This document shows positions 12,433-22,828 of a DNA stretch of 64,000 nt, piece by piece. How positions within the stretch are numbered: position 1 is the stretch's first letter; every line of letters starts with the position of its first letter. Under the pieces are notes generated by a model. It ran no database searches. It saw only the letters and a list, made by a program, of their open reading frames with translations, and had not been told where the DNA came from. Origin of the DNA: Myrica gale (Eukaryota; Streptophyta; Magnoliopsida; Fagales; Myricaceae). A program made the translations under genes and the position numbers. The DNA is taken from contig OZ005605.1 of the NCBI GenBank assembly GCA_963930655.1, forward strand, positions 21,087,501 to 21,151,500, written 5' to 3'.

Positions 12433-14784
12433 ATGGCTTCCAAGCTCTTACTGCCTTACTGGTCGTGGTGTTCGTGTTCGATCTGATAGCTTTTGCTCTG
12501 GCTGTTGCCGCTGAACAGAGAAGGACGAAAGTAAGTTTTCCTTTCTTTGATATGCTATGTGGGTTTGTTTAGGGGAGGTTGTCTTTGTTTTGAGTTACTT
12601 CAGTATCTCTGTTTAAGATCTGCTACAGTTTTTGGCAAACTTGGTTATGTTTGTGTTGTAAAATTTTAGTGTTGTTAAAATTTTAGGTATTGGGTTTAGT
12701 GAAAAAGTGAAGAGAGAGGTAATTTTTTTATATTTTTTGTAGTAAATAGTAATGATTTGAAGGGGTGAGAGAGATTATATTGTAATATTTAATTGTGTTA
12801 AAATTTTAGAGGGGGTAAAATTTTGGTACACAAACGCAACCTTAGGCACACCCAGTTTCTAAAAATGGAATAGAATAAACTATCCCGGTTGCTGAAATAC
12901 TTCTATTATGTATTTATTGGAAGGTTGGGTCATAGGGCATGGTTTTTTGTTCGAATTTCTTGCTTTGCGAAAGTCTCCTTTTTCTTTTCAACAGTTTCTG
13001 AACTTTCTTCCTTGGATCTAAGATGCACTTTCCTTATAACGATTGAAAATAGCAGTTATACCAATACAACTAGAATTTATTGTGTGCATATATTTGAGAA
13101 ACATGCCTTTGGCTCATGGGGTGGTGAGAAAGATGGCGTGGGGTTGGCAGAGGTCTTAGCCTGGAGTCTTCATAACCACAAAATAGCTAATGAATTGAAA
13201 CATAGAACTCACTTGATATTTAATGCCAACACTGCCTTTTCATGCTTTATAACAGGTTTGACTTTTGATATCAGGATACGGTTTGAATTTAGGCATGGGT
13301 GCGAAGACCAAACTTTGTACATGAGATAATTGCTTGAATTGGGGGAGATTTAGGGAATCCTCTGTGTTAAAAATTGGCCTTTAGTGCACTATTTAATTTG
13401 GTCAGATATGATACTATTGAAAAGGAAAAAAAAAACAAAACAAAACAAAGTGGGTGAGCTGGAGCACCCAAACCAATTTGTGTTTTAATCTTCTTTTTTG
13501 CTGGTAAGTAATAGTTATACTACATTCTTATTGATTCACCTTGGGGATATAATTATTCATTCCCTTCCAATTCTGTCAACTATGAGTTATTTCAAACATG
13601 GATTTTTGTTCTGGAGAAGCCTCGAGCCAAGGTTTCTTGACTGCAGATTCGGCTTAAGGAAATTTTTGTGTAACTGAGGAGTCTTTCATATTGCATTCAG
13701 TCTACATAATGTTTGAGTAGATTGTCACATCAACTGGTGCTTTTGAGACTTGAAAAGCTCTCAAGTGCCTGGACCAGAAAAGTCATCTCACCTAGTCAAC
13801 ATTCGACAAGAGACACAAAATGTTGTACTTGCTGTTTGACTTCTATATATACTGGAAGGAAACACACCTACAAATTCATATAGCATAATAAAGCTGGCTA
13901 CTCTTTCGTTTAGAGCATCATAAGTTGCAGCATTTTAAGTGTTATGCAGTATTTTAAGAAACTTAGGTAGATTTTCTGTGCTCTTCTAGGAGAGGTCCTA
14001 ACTCCAATGTTGCTTTTTCCTGACAGGCCAAGCTTACAAAAGATGCGACATACAGCTATTGTGTTTATGATTCGGACATTGCAACTGGCTTAGGGGCGAC
14101 GTCATTCCTATTCCTAATGGCTAGTCAAGTCCTGATAGCGGTGGCAAGTCGTTGCTTGTGCTGTGGGAAAGCTTTGAGACCAAGTGGTTCTAGGGCATGG
14201 GCTATTTGCTTATTCATCACCTGCTGGTATATTCTTACTGACAATGTGGCATGGAAAAATTTGGTCTTGCATACATAGCTGACTTCATCTAAATTGTAAA
14301 ATTATCAATTGCTTGATGAGTAACTTGGAGTCACTTTTGAATGTTGTATAATAAATGTGTGATTTATTGCCCGCTGGCCTTGGGGTCAAGTGGTATAGGG
14401 CAGGGCCGGACAGGGGTAGGTTTTTGGTTAAGATATTACCTAACATAAATATGTGTGGGTGTGTGCCTGCGTGTTTTTCCTCTTGATTGTTCCACAGTTT
14501 AGAATAACTTGCAGTTTTTACATCTCAGGGTGACATTTATTATTGCTGAGGCATGCTTGCTGGCTGGTTCTGCAAGGAATGCCTACCACACCAAATATAG
14601 GACTGCCTTATCGAGTAATCCTCCTTCATGCGAGATGTTGAGAAAGGGCGTCTTTGGGGCTGCGGCCGCTTTTGTGGTCTTAACAGGCATATTCTCCGAG
14701 CTTTATTATGTTAGCTATTCGAAGGCTAAGGATGATGTGTCTCCGTATCCTCAGGACACTGGTGTGAGGATGGGGACCCTATAG
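12433..14784 (+). CDS. DUF1218 family membrane protein, three exons
   Basis: The product is a small plant four-helix membrane protein of the DUF1218 family (relatives include Arabidopsis MODIFYING WALL LIGNIN and VCC, acting in secondary wall and vascular development). Exons are 12,433-12,530, 14,027-14,226 and 14,529-14,784, all with GT-AG borders. Exon 1 encodes the first hydrophobic segment (VVVFVFDLIAFALAVAAEQ). Exon 2 carries YCVYDSDIATGLG and CCGKALRPSGSRAW, and exon 3 carries AEACLLAGSARNAYHTKYR and NPPSCEMLRKGVF. Oddity: the ATG at 12,433 starts MASKLL as expected, but this frame is one base out with respect to VVVFVFDL and the rest. Only a one-base change between 12,446 and 12,462, or a non-ATG start, would join them. 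The gene may be recently inactivated, or the base may be an assembly error. The first intron contains a MITE. Confidence 0.75.
12641..12845 (+). mobile_element. MITE family 1, copy 2 (in intron)
   Basis: About 205 bp within intron 1 of the DUF1218 gene. The left end TTGGTTATGTTTGTGTTGTA is answered at the right by ACACAAACGCAACCTTAG. The interior shares GTGAAGAGAGAGGTAATTTT and GAGAGAGATTATATTGTAAT with the other two copies. It is far from both splice sites. Confidence 0.65.
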
Positions 14785-15589
14785 TTGACCTCTCTTAGAG
14801 AGACTTGAGGGATTCTAAAATTCATTGTTCTGTTAATTGGTTTCCATATCATGAATGACAGAACTTGCTAAATTAGCTCATAAGATTGGGTATGCACCTC
14901 TACATGTTCCATGGCGTTTGCAAGAGAATTTTTTTTTGTACATCTACCTTTTGTTTAATACTTGTCCTGGTATACCTCAAGACTGTCCTAGTCGAGTGTC
15001 TCATTGTACATCAGGGAAGCAGCATTTCTGCAACTCGGGGAAGAAAAAGGTTGGAATCAGATCGAGTACCCGCTTGAATTTTTAGATCAATTTCTTGGTA
15101 GGTCTTTCTGTCAATTTAAATATGAGCACTTAATCAAAAGTTCCATAACCCTTGAAAGCAAAAGAGTATAATTCTTTGCTGATAGTTCTGCCAGTGCCAG
15201 TTTCCACAAATCAACAATGTGGTTTACATGTATGCCACTGAAATGAAAGCACGAGGATCACCATGATAAACACCCTACTTAGCATCATCAATTCCCTTAT
15301 ATATTAAGGGTTCGTTTCCTCTGTCTTTCTCCAGTGGTCAAAGGTTTATTGCCTGCCCCAAAGGTCATGTATTATTTTTATTTATTTTATTTTTGACTCC
15401 AATATATTAGGATTACCATATTAGAAAGAACTGAAGTTTGATTACAGTCGCCCTTGCATCAGTCTCGTCCAGTCTGACAAGCAATATTAAAACTCAGCTT
15501 ATTGGAAGTAATTATCTGTTTCATACAATGTCCACTCGTTAATCTATGCCCTGTGGAGAAAGAGGCTACAGACTACAGTCAATCGTTTC
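14785..15589. other. 3' region of DUF1218 gene and spacer
   Basis: The first part is the likely 3' untranslated region of the DUF1218 gene. Two short open frames occur here but resemble no family I know and are probably chance. The copia element begins at 15,595. Confidence 0.45.
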
Positions 15590-15594
15590 TACTC

Positions 15595-15903
15595 TATCAC
15601 AGCATACTGATGCTGAGTTGGACAAGCCTAGTCAGCCTTCGTCTTCTTCTCACACAGCTGCTGGACCTTCACGTTCTTCACTTTCTGTTACGTAGCTTTT
15701 ATTCCTCTGTTACGCAGTATTCCTTTGTACAAATTAGTTAGAGGGCATTTATGCCTTTTTCCAGTTTGTTAGGATTCTTTGATTGGTTATATATATTGTA
15801 CACAGCCCTTTACGTTTGTAAGGCAATATACAGAGCATTTCGCAGATTCTCTCTTTTGTCTTCTTCACCATTTTTCTTTACTCTCGGATTACCAGACTTT
15901 ACA
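15595..15903 (+). repeat. 5' LTR of copia element
   Basis: 309 bp, starting TATCACAG and ending CTTTACA, so the termini are TA...CA instead of the usual TG...CA. It differs from the 3' LTR only at the T in TTATATATATTG near 15,797 (C in the other copy). Confidence 0.92.
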
Positions 15904-15919
15904 TGGTATCAGAGCCTTT

Positions 15920-16429
15920 ATGGCAAACAAAGAGGATGACGTTGTGAACCCAGTAAAATCCATCACCCCTCCTTCCGCAAATATGATCGACCCAGACAAT
16001 CCTTACCGTCTAGAGGTTTCTGATAACCCAGGAACTGTTCTAGTTACAGAGCAGCTTACCACCGAAAACTTTCCCACCTGGTCTCGCTCTATGTTGAGAG
16101 CACTTCGGGCCAAGAATAAGATGGGTTTTGTTAATGGCACTATTACCAAACCTGGCATGGATAATTCACTTCTTGGCATCTGGGAGAGATGCAACGACAT
16201 GGTCGTTTCGTGGCTCCACAATTCAATTTCTCCCCCTCTGCGTTCTAGTGTTGCTTTTGTGGATAATGCAGCAGACATTTGGAGTGAGCTACAAGAACGA
16301 TTTTCACAACAGAATGGACCTAGAATTTATGAGCTCAAGCGGGCTCTCAACAACTTGACTCAAGGAGAGGATGCAGTCAGCACTTACTATGGTAAACTCA
16401 AAACTCTCTGGGATGAACTTGCTGTGTAG
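15920..16429 (+). pseudogene. Copia gag, C-terminally truncated
   Basis: The start MANKEDDVVNPVK lies 16 bases after the 5' LTR, the normal position for copia gag. The frame holds the conserved capsid region (LTTENFPTWSRSMLRALRAK, then MVVSWLHNSI and DIWSELQERFSQQNGPRIYE) typical of the UBN2/retrotran_gag group. It stops at TAG 16,427 just after LKTLWDELAV, where intact relatives continue into a CCHC zinc knuckle. The knuckle is absent because of an internal deletion. About 170 residues remain. Confidence 0.85.
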
Positions 16430-16434
16430 GACAC

Positions 16435-19275
16435 CCATCTCTCCCTCGGATAAAACTTATACGTGATACTGCTATTTCATCTTTTTGTCCACAAAATTTT
16501 CTATGTTCCATTTGTCCTTTAGCTAAACAAAGAAAGCTTTCTTTTCCTGATAGCACTCATGCTTCTATTTCTCCTTTTGAACTCATACATGTTGATTTAT
16601 GGGGTCCATGTTCTGTCATGGCTTATGATGGTAGCAAATATTTTCTTACTATTGTTGAGGATTTCTCTCGCTGTACCTGGACCTATATGCTTAAACGAAA
16701 ATCAGATACTCAATCATGTCTCAAAGCCTTTATTACTTTAGTCGAAACACAATTTGGTGTCAAAATAAAAACAATTCGTAGTGATAATGGCCTTGAGTTC
16801 CATCTCCCTAATTTTTATGCTACAAAAGGAATAATTCATCAACGTACATGCGTAGAAACACCCGAGCAAAATGGGATAGTAGAACGCAAACACCAACATT
16901 TGTTACGAGTTGCTAGATCCCTTCGATTTCAATCGGGCCTTCCTTTGAAATTTTGGACAGATTGTATCATGACAGCAACCTATCTCATAAATCGTCTTCC
17001 CACTCCTTTACTCTCCAACCATTCTCCATTTGAAATATTATTTCATACTCCACCATCTTACACTCATTTAAAGGTGTTTGGCTGTTTGGCTTTTGCTTCT
17101 ACTTTATCACAAGGGCGAAAAAAATTTGATGCTCGCAGTAGAGCTTGTGTTTTCATCGGTTATCCCTTTGGCATTAAAGGGTATAAATTACTTGATTTAG
17201 CTACACATTCCATTCTCATCTCTCGAAATGTTGTTTTCCATGAAACAACATTTCCTCTTCTCTCTCATACCCCACCAACTTCTACCTCACTTCCGCACCA
17301 TAACTTTGTTTACACCACCTCTTTACCCGATACTTCCTCTTATCATCCACCAGACATTTCATCTTTACCTATCACTCCTGATATTTCCTTCACACATCTT
17401 TCCACATCACCCACTTTATCTTCGACACCTCCTTCACATATTTCTCCAACCCAGCAACCCGTGCCTTTGCCTTCTTCTCACACTGACACTACTCTCCCTT
17501 GTCAGTCTCCCTTGTTACCTGTGTCATCACCCCAATCCAATGCACCCTCTTCACTTCCACCAGTTCGCAGGTCCTCCCGTACCAGATCTGCTCCCCAATA
17601 TTTACAAGATTTTCATTGCCACCAGGCCATGATTAACCACCCTGCTCCATCCGATTCCAAGGTTTGCACAGGTATTTCCTTTCCTCTTTCTCAAGTTCTT
17701 TCTTATCATAAATTATCTCCTTCGTTTAGAGCTTTCACCACTTCTATTTCTTCTCACATTGAGCCCCGATTCTATCATGAGGCTGTCACTGATCCACAGT
17801 GGCGTACTGCCATGACTTCTGAGCTTGATGCCCTGGAGTTAAATCACACTTGGACCTTGACTGATCTCCCTCCTGGCAAAGAACCTATAGGCTGTAAATG
17901 AGTTTATAAGATCAAGTATACATCTGATGGTGCTATTGAACGATACAAGGCCAGATTAGTGGCAAAAGGGTACACTCAGCGTGAGGGAATCGATTACCAT
18001 GAAACATTCTCTCCTGTTGCCAAGCTTGTTACCGTTCGCACCTTACTTGCTGTTGCTGCTGTAAAAGGATGGTTTCTCAAACAATATGATGTGCACAATG
18101 CTTTTTTGCATGGAGTTTTGGATGAGGAAGTCTATATGCAGAGACCTTTAGGCTACTCTGCTGGTTTACCACATCAAGTCTGCCGTCTACACAAAAGTAT
18201 CTATGGCCTCAAGCAGGCTTCACGTCAATGGTACTCCAGATTCTCCTCTGCCCTTATTGACTTTGGTTTTGTCCAGTCCAAAGCCGACTACAGCTTGTTC
18301 ACTCTAAGTACTACCGATTCTTTTACAGCACTCCTTGTTTACGTTGATGACATTATTATTGCTGGTTCTAATCTTCTTTCAATCAAGGCTTTACAGGATT
18401 TTTTGACTATTCAGTTCAAGCTGAAATCACTAGGAGATCTTAAATATTTCTTGGGCATTGAGGTGGCCCGGTCAACCCGTGGTATTCATATTTGTCAGCG
18501 TAAATACACGCTGGACATCTTGGCAGACTCTGGTTCTCTCGGATCTCGTCCTGTCAAGCTGCCCATGGAGCAGAACATTTCTCTTGGTCAAGATTCTGGG
18601 ATTTCTCTTCCCAATGGCGCTGAATATCGACGCTTAATTGGCCGGTTATTATATCTCACAATAACCCGGCCTGACATCAGTTTTTCGGTGCAGAAACTTA
18701 GTCAATTTCTCACCTCTCCTTCAGATGTTCACATGCATGCTGCTCATCAACTTCTACGATATTTGAAGAAAGCACCAGGCCAGGGTCTATTTTTCCCATC
18801 TTCCTCTTCTCTTCACCTCCGTGCTTTCTATGACAGTGACTGGGCCGCCTGCCCTGATTCCCGACGTTCTGTTACAGGGTATTGTATATTCATCGGCAGC
18901 TCCCTTATTTCTTGGCGTTCAAAGAAACAAAGTGTTGTTTCTCGCTCTTCCGCTGAGGCGGAATATCGAGCTATGGCAGGGACATGTTCTGAATTACTTT
19001 GGATTCGTTATCTCCTACATGACCTCCATCTTCCTCATCCACAACCGGCTGCACTTTACTGTGATAATCAAGCGGCTCTACATATCGCTGCCAACCCCGT
19101 TTTTCACGAACGCACGAAGCATATTGAGATCGACTGTCACTTGGTTCGGGATCAAATTAAAGCTGGTCTTCTGCATCCATGTCATGTTCGCACTAATGCT
19201 CAACTTGCAGATCTCTTTACGAAAGCTCTCCCCTCTTCTCTGTTTTATTCACATTTGTCCAAGCTGGGAATATAA
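16435..19275 (+). pseudogene. Copia pol: integrase, RT and RNase H
   Basis: The frame starts within the end of the integrase zinc finger (CSICPLAKQRKLSF). It continues with the integrase core (DLWGPC, then IRSDNGLEFH and ETPEQNGIVERKHQ, carrying the D,D35E residues) and a Ser/Pro/Thr-rich linker. The reverse transcriptase follows ([28 protein letters not shown] and the [11 protein letters not shown] active site), then RNase H ([25 protein letters not shown]). It is broken once by TGA at 17,899-17,901, where relatives have Trp (K-W-VYKIKY). The protease and pre-integrase parts are deleted upstream. Confidence 0.88.
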
Positions 19276-19303
19276 AATATCTATTCACCAGCTTGTGGGG
19301 GCG

Positions 19304-19612
19304 TATCACAGCATACTGATGCTGAGTTGGACAAGCCTAGTCAGCCTTCGTCTTCTTCTCACACAGCTGCTGGACCTTCACGTTCTTCACTTTCTGTTAC
19401 GTAGCTTTTATTCCTCTGTTACGCAGTATTCCTTTGTACAAATTAGTTAGAGGGCATTTATGCCTTTTTCCAGTTTGTTAGGATTCTTTGATTGGTTATA
19501 TATACTGTACACAGCCCTTTACGTTTGTAAGGCAATATACAGAGCATTTCGCAGATTCTCTCTTTTGTCTTCTTCACCATTTTTCTTTACTCTCGGATTA
19601 CCAGACTTTACA
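19304..19612 (+). repeat. 3' LTR of copia element
   Basis: 309 bp, near-identical to 15,595-15,903, preceded by the purine tract TTGTGGGGGCG and followed by the target duplication TACTC at 19,613-19,617. Confidence 0.92.
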
Positions 19613-19617
19613 TACTC

Positions 19618-21347
19618 GGGAAACAATAATCTCCTAGATAAAAGTTCTTTGAAATATGGTTTGCAAACTGTTTGAAAAATGGAATGTGCATATCAAGTGT
19701 TCGATTAAAATTTTCGTTTTTCTGATCGCAACTAATGTACCTGCATGGCTGCATCAACCTGCACGTGTTACTTGGATTATCCCAAGAGTGTTCGACGAAA
19801 TTTCCACGAGACCAACTTTGGTGAAGACTTGATTCTTTTTCTATGAAACGTGAATTCCTTCCATTGACATTGTGTTGTCCATTTCATATCATATATGTGC
19901 AAATGGAATAAGAGTTCTCGAGTCCAAAGTTCATCAAGCACAAGCTCTAATTTGTATTCTAAGGCTAAGAAGGTATTTTTTGATGTAAAAACTAAGAAGA
20001 GAATCGTTCAGAATTGCTTGGGATTCCAATTGACGGTGGAAGATTTAAGTTTAAAAATCCCATCCAAAGGCATCCTATACCGTACTTTTTATTCGGTTTT
20101 CAACTACGTCGTTAATCTTAAGGTTCTCTTAGTTGGCACTTCTGTACGAGTACAACTTGTAGCCGCAAAGCAAAGGAGTTTCTGATAATTGACAAAGAAT
20201 GTGTGGATCTCTCTCTCCTGTTTTCTACCTGTTGGGCGTTTTCCCATATCAACAAGGTTCTGCCCTTATTCCTGGTGTTTTCTCGTGGGCTTTATTCCTA
20301 TCAAATCACAGGAAGAAAAACAAATTCTCAGGCTTCGTCTGTTGTCGTGCCTCACCTGTGCTCCCTAATTTTCCTAATCCCAACTCAAAGAACAGGAAAC
20401 TTTGACATGGGCAAGAAAAACAAAGATTCAAAGCGTCACATTTTCCTAGTGCAGCACTAGTGGCAGCCCTCTTCCAGGTTCTTATCCCGGTATAACGATT
20501 GAGAAATTTTGTCCTGGAAGCCATATAAACAAGTAATATCCGAACTTTTGTCGATTCCAGTGGTAAAGCCTTGTGGCTCCAAGTTCGCTCCCCAGTTAAT
20601 TTGTTATAAAACAGAATTCGTACCAATGAAATCTCTATGCAGTGGGCTCAACACTTGAACCGTAGGGAAGATAATTAAAGAACAGAGGACGGAGACTTTT
20701 AATGGTGGCCCCGAACACGCACATGCTCAGTTAAACTCGACGGTGAGGGTGGGAAATGACCACCTTGGAACAGACATCTGTGCTTAAACAAGAAGCCTAT
20801 GAGACATCAAAACTACAATACGATTCCATTGGAGAATAAAAATAATGTCTGAAGACCTACTTTACAGCCAAAATTAGGAGGAAAGAATGATTCTCAGCAA
20901 GTAGTCATGAATCATGAGCAAACAAATCCGAGTAATTTCATTGAAATCGATGTAAAATATACATATCCACAAGAATTTTCCCTTCAATTCTGTCAGATCA
21001 GCCCTGCTGGAAACCCATCTATGATTGTCCTGATCATAAAGCAACAAAACTCTTTCGACATCTATGGTTAAGAACAAAAGTAGTCTACCTTGCACACACG
21101 ACACTATCATCAAAGGAAAGATAGAGAGGGAAGATTAATAGAGCTACAGATGACACCTTAGTCGGAAGCTGAAACTAAAAAAGACAGCTTCAAACGGTTT
21201 ACATCTCTCTGTTATACTAGAGAGAGCGAGACTTCAGAGATTCTCACCTGGAAAAGAGAGATACTAGGACTCCGGCCTTGAAGAACCAACTTTCATCAAT
21301 CATTAACGGCAAATCAAAACGCATACTTGTACACACTTCCAACCAGT
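19618..21347. other. Spacer between copia element and Dof gene
   Basis: Only short open frames occur, none resembling a family I recognise. The right part, roughly 21,100-21,347, would be the 3' untranslated region of the minus-strand Dof gene. Confidence 0.45.
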
Positions 21348-22271
21348 TTATGGCTTGATTTCAGAATCATCCCACTGTAGATTGAGATCGGTAGAGGCAA
21401 AGGTATCCATGTCATCCCAGTTCCAGTAATTTGTCATGTCCATGCCACTGTTCGTTGTAGGAATTCCCCATGGCTGAGTCAGAGTGGCAGTGCTACTTGT
21501 GTTGGCCACGACATTGGTAATGCTTGGCTCATCCATGCCTCTGAATTCTTCACTGTAATTATAAGCATTGGACGACTGGAAAGAGGTCGAAGATGGGTTC
21601 TGGTTAAAAGAGGAGCTTGAGAAGGGAAAGGGTAGGTTTTGGTCCAGAGGAAGAGGCAAAGTTGAGCCCAAAAAGATGTTATCGTTGCTGCTGAATCTTT
21701 TCCTGTCCAAGTTGCTGGAGTTGATTAAAGTCTCCCGCGGCATCGAAGATGGTGGACGGATCAACGTCTGGTAGACGATATCAGATATGCATTTCTGATC
21801 ACGAAGCGAGAGAGGAAGACTCTGCCTCTGCTGTGGAGCAATTGCCAAGTTGGTATTGAGCTTATTGTTGATATTGCTATTGGTGGTGCCGGTGTCGGCT
21901 GCACCAGCGCTGATATTGCTATTGGTGACGCTGGTGCTGGCAGAGGCGGCAGTGGTTGATTTTTTCGGTCTCTTATTCTTGCGGCCGCCGCCAACAGGAA
22001 CATCGCGCAAAGTTCCTCCTTTAGTCCAGTGCCTTTTACAAGCTCTGCAGAAATGGCGAGGCTGGGACTTGTTATAGTTGTTGTAGTAGCAGAACTTCGT
22101 GTTTGCTGAATCACACCTTGGACACTTCAATGGCTCCGATTGTTGCTGCTGATTTTGTTGCTGTTGTCGCCTCATCAGAGGAGGTTTTGGCAGCTCCAAA
22201 GTTTGAGACTGCAACAAGGTCTGGCTCCAATCAAGCCCATCACTAGAAACCTGCTTAGAACTCAAACCCAT
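21348..22271 (-). CDS. Dof zinc-finger transcription factor, 307 aa
   Basis: A plant-specific nuclear transcription factor that binds AAAG core sites. The Dof domain lies at about residues 48-100. The Cys residues 50, 53, 75 and 78 form the C-x2-C-x21-C-x2-C finger ([40 protein letters not shown]), followed by the basic [11 protein letters not shown] tail. The N-terminus begins [15 protein letters not shown] and has a Gln-rich tract (about 36-44). The centre is Ser/Asn/Thr-rich, and the C-terminus ends with a Trp-containing acidic motif ([20 protein letters not shown]), a likely activation domain. The coding region is uninterrupted and of normal family length. The N- and C-terminal motifs suggest the DOF1.4 subgroup, but that assignment is from memory. 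Confidence 0.93.
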   Translation of the reverse strand: MGLSSKQVSSDGLDWSQTLLQSQTLELPKPPLMRRQQQQNQQQQSEPLKCPRCDSANTKFCYYNNYNKSQPRHFCRACKRHWTKGGTLRDVPVGGGRKNKRPKKSTTAASASTSVTNSNISAGAADTGTTNSNINNKLNTNLAIAPQQRQSLPLSLRDQKCISDIVYQTLIRPPSSMPRETLINSSNLDRKRFSSNDNIFLGSTLPLPLDQNLPFPFSSSSFNQNPSSTSFQSSNAYNYSEEFRGMDEPSITNVVANTSSTATLTQPWGIPTTNSGMDMTNYWNWDDMDTFASTDLNLQWDDSEIKP

Positions 22272-22791
22272 CTCTTAGAATACCCTACCCAAGAGCCCTG
22301 AAAGGAACAAACTAAACTAAGACAATCCAATTGAGAATTTCCGGGGAAAAACCAGCAAGTTCTAGCCTTTGGATCGAGGAGCAAGAAGAGAAATCAATCT
22401 GAAGAAGTGCAGGAGGATGATATTGTTGCTTATAAACCAAACAGTGTGTTCATCTGATGAAACTGGTGAGTGGACAATATTGTTGGATGCGAGGAAATGC
22501 CCAAGAAGGTGGTGAGGAGCGAGCATGTCTTTGAGTCTATCTTTTTTATGTATCCGATCTATGGCTACAACCCTGTCTATTACTTCAATAATCTCTGTGA
22601 AAGTGCAATAATTATAACATGAACAAAAGATGATCAAAAATTACTTGAGCTTTGTATGGACCATAAGAGTTTTGAGGGATCGTTGTGGGGTCTAGTGGTG
22701 GTGGCAACTCTATGAAATTATGCAGCTTTGGTGACAAACTAATAGTACCAACACAATTTTTATAGCAGCTGGAAGACTTGAGGAAATAAGG

Positions 22792-22828
<37 letters not shown>

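Larger units (their letters stand above)
15595..19612 (+). mobile_element. Ty1-copia LTR retrotransposon, internally deleted
   Basis: A complete-ended element of 4,018 bp. It is bounded by two 309-bp LTRs differing by one base and by a perfect 5-bp target duplication TACTC (15,590-15,594 and 19,613-19,617). The primer binding site TGGTATCAGAGCC begins directly after the 5' LTR at 15,904 and fits initiator tRNA-Met. The polypurine tract TTGTGGGGGCG precedes the 3' LTR. The order gag, integrase, reverse transcriptase, RNase H is that of copia elements. The zinc knuckle, protease and most of the pre-integrase region are missing, and the pol frame has an internal TGA. It therefore cannot encode its own proteins, although its LTRs indicate recent movement. 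Confidence 0.93.

Noticed and set aside
14375..14480. SINE or tRNA-like segment in the DUF1218 second intron (GGGGTCAAGTGGTATAGG)
   Set aside because: An A-box-like word is present but no B box, tail or target duplication could be found.
19895..20185. Plus-strand open frame of 96 codons after the copia element
   Set aside because: No recognisable domain, no splice context, and composition like the surrounding spacer.
20500..20625. tRNA-like segment (TGGTAAAGCCTTGTGG, AAGTTCGCTCC)
   Set aside because: No acceptor stem pairing; too weak to list as an RNA gene or SINE.
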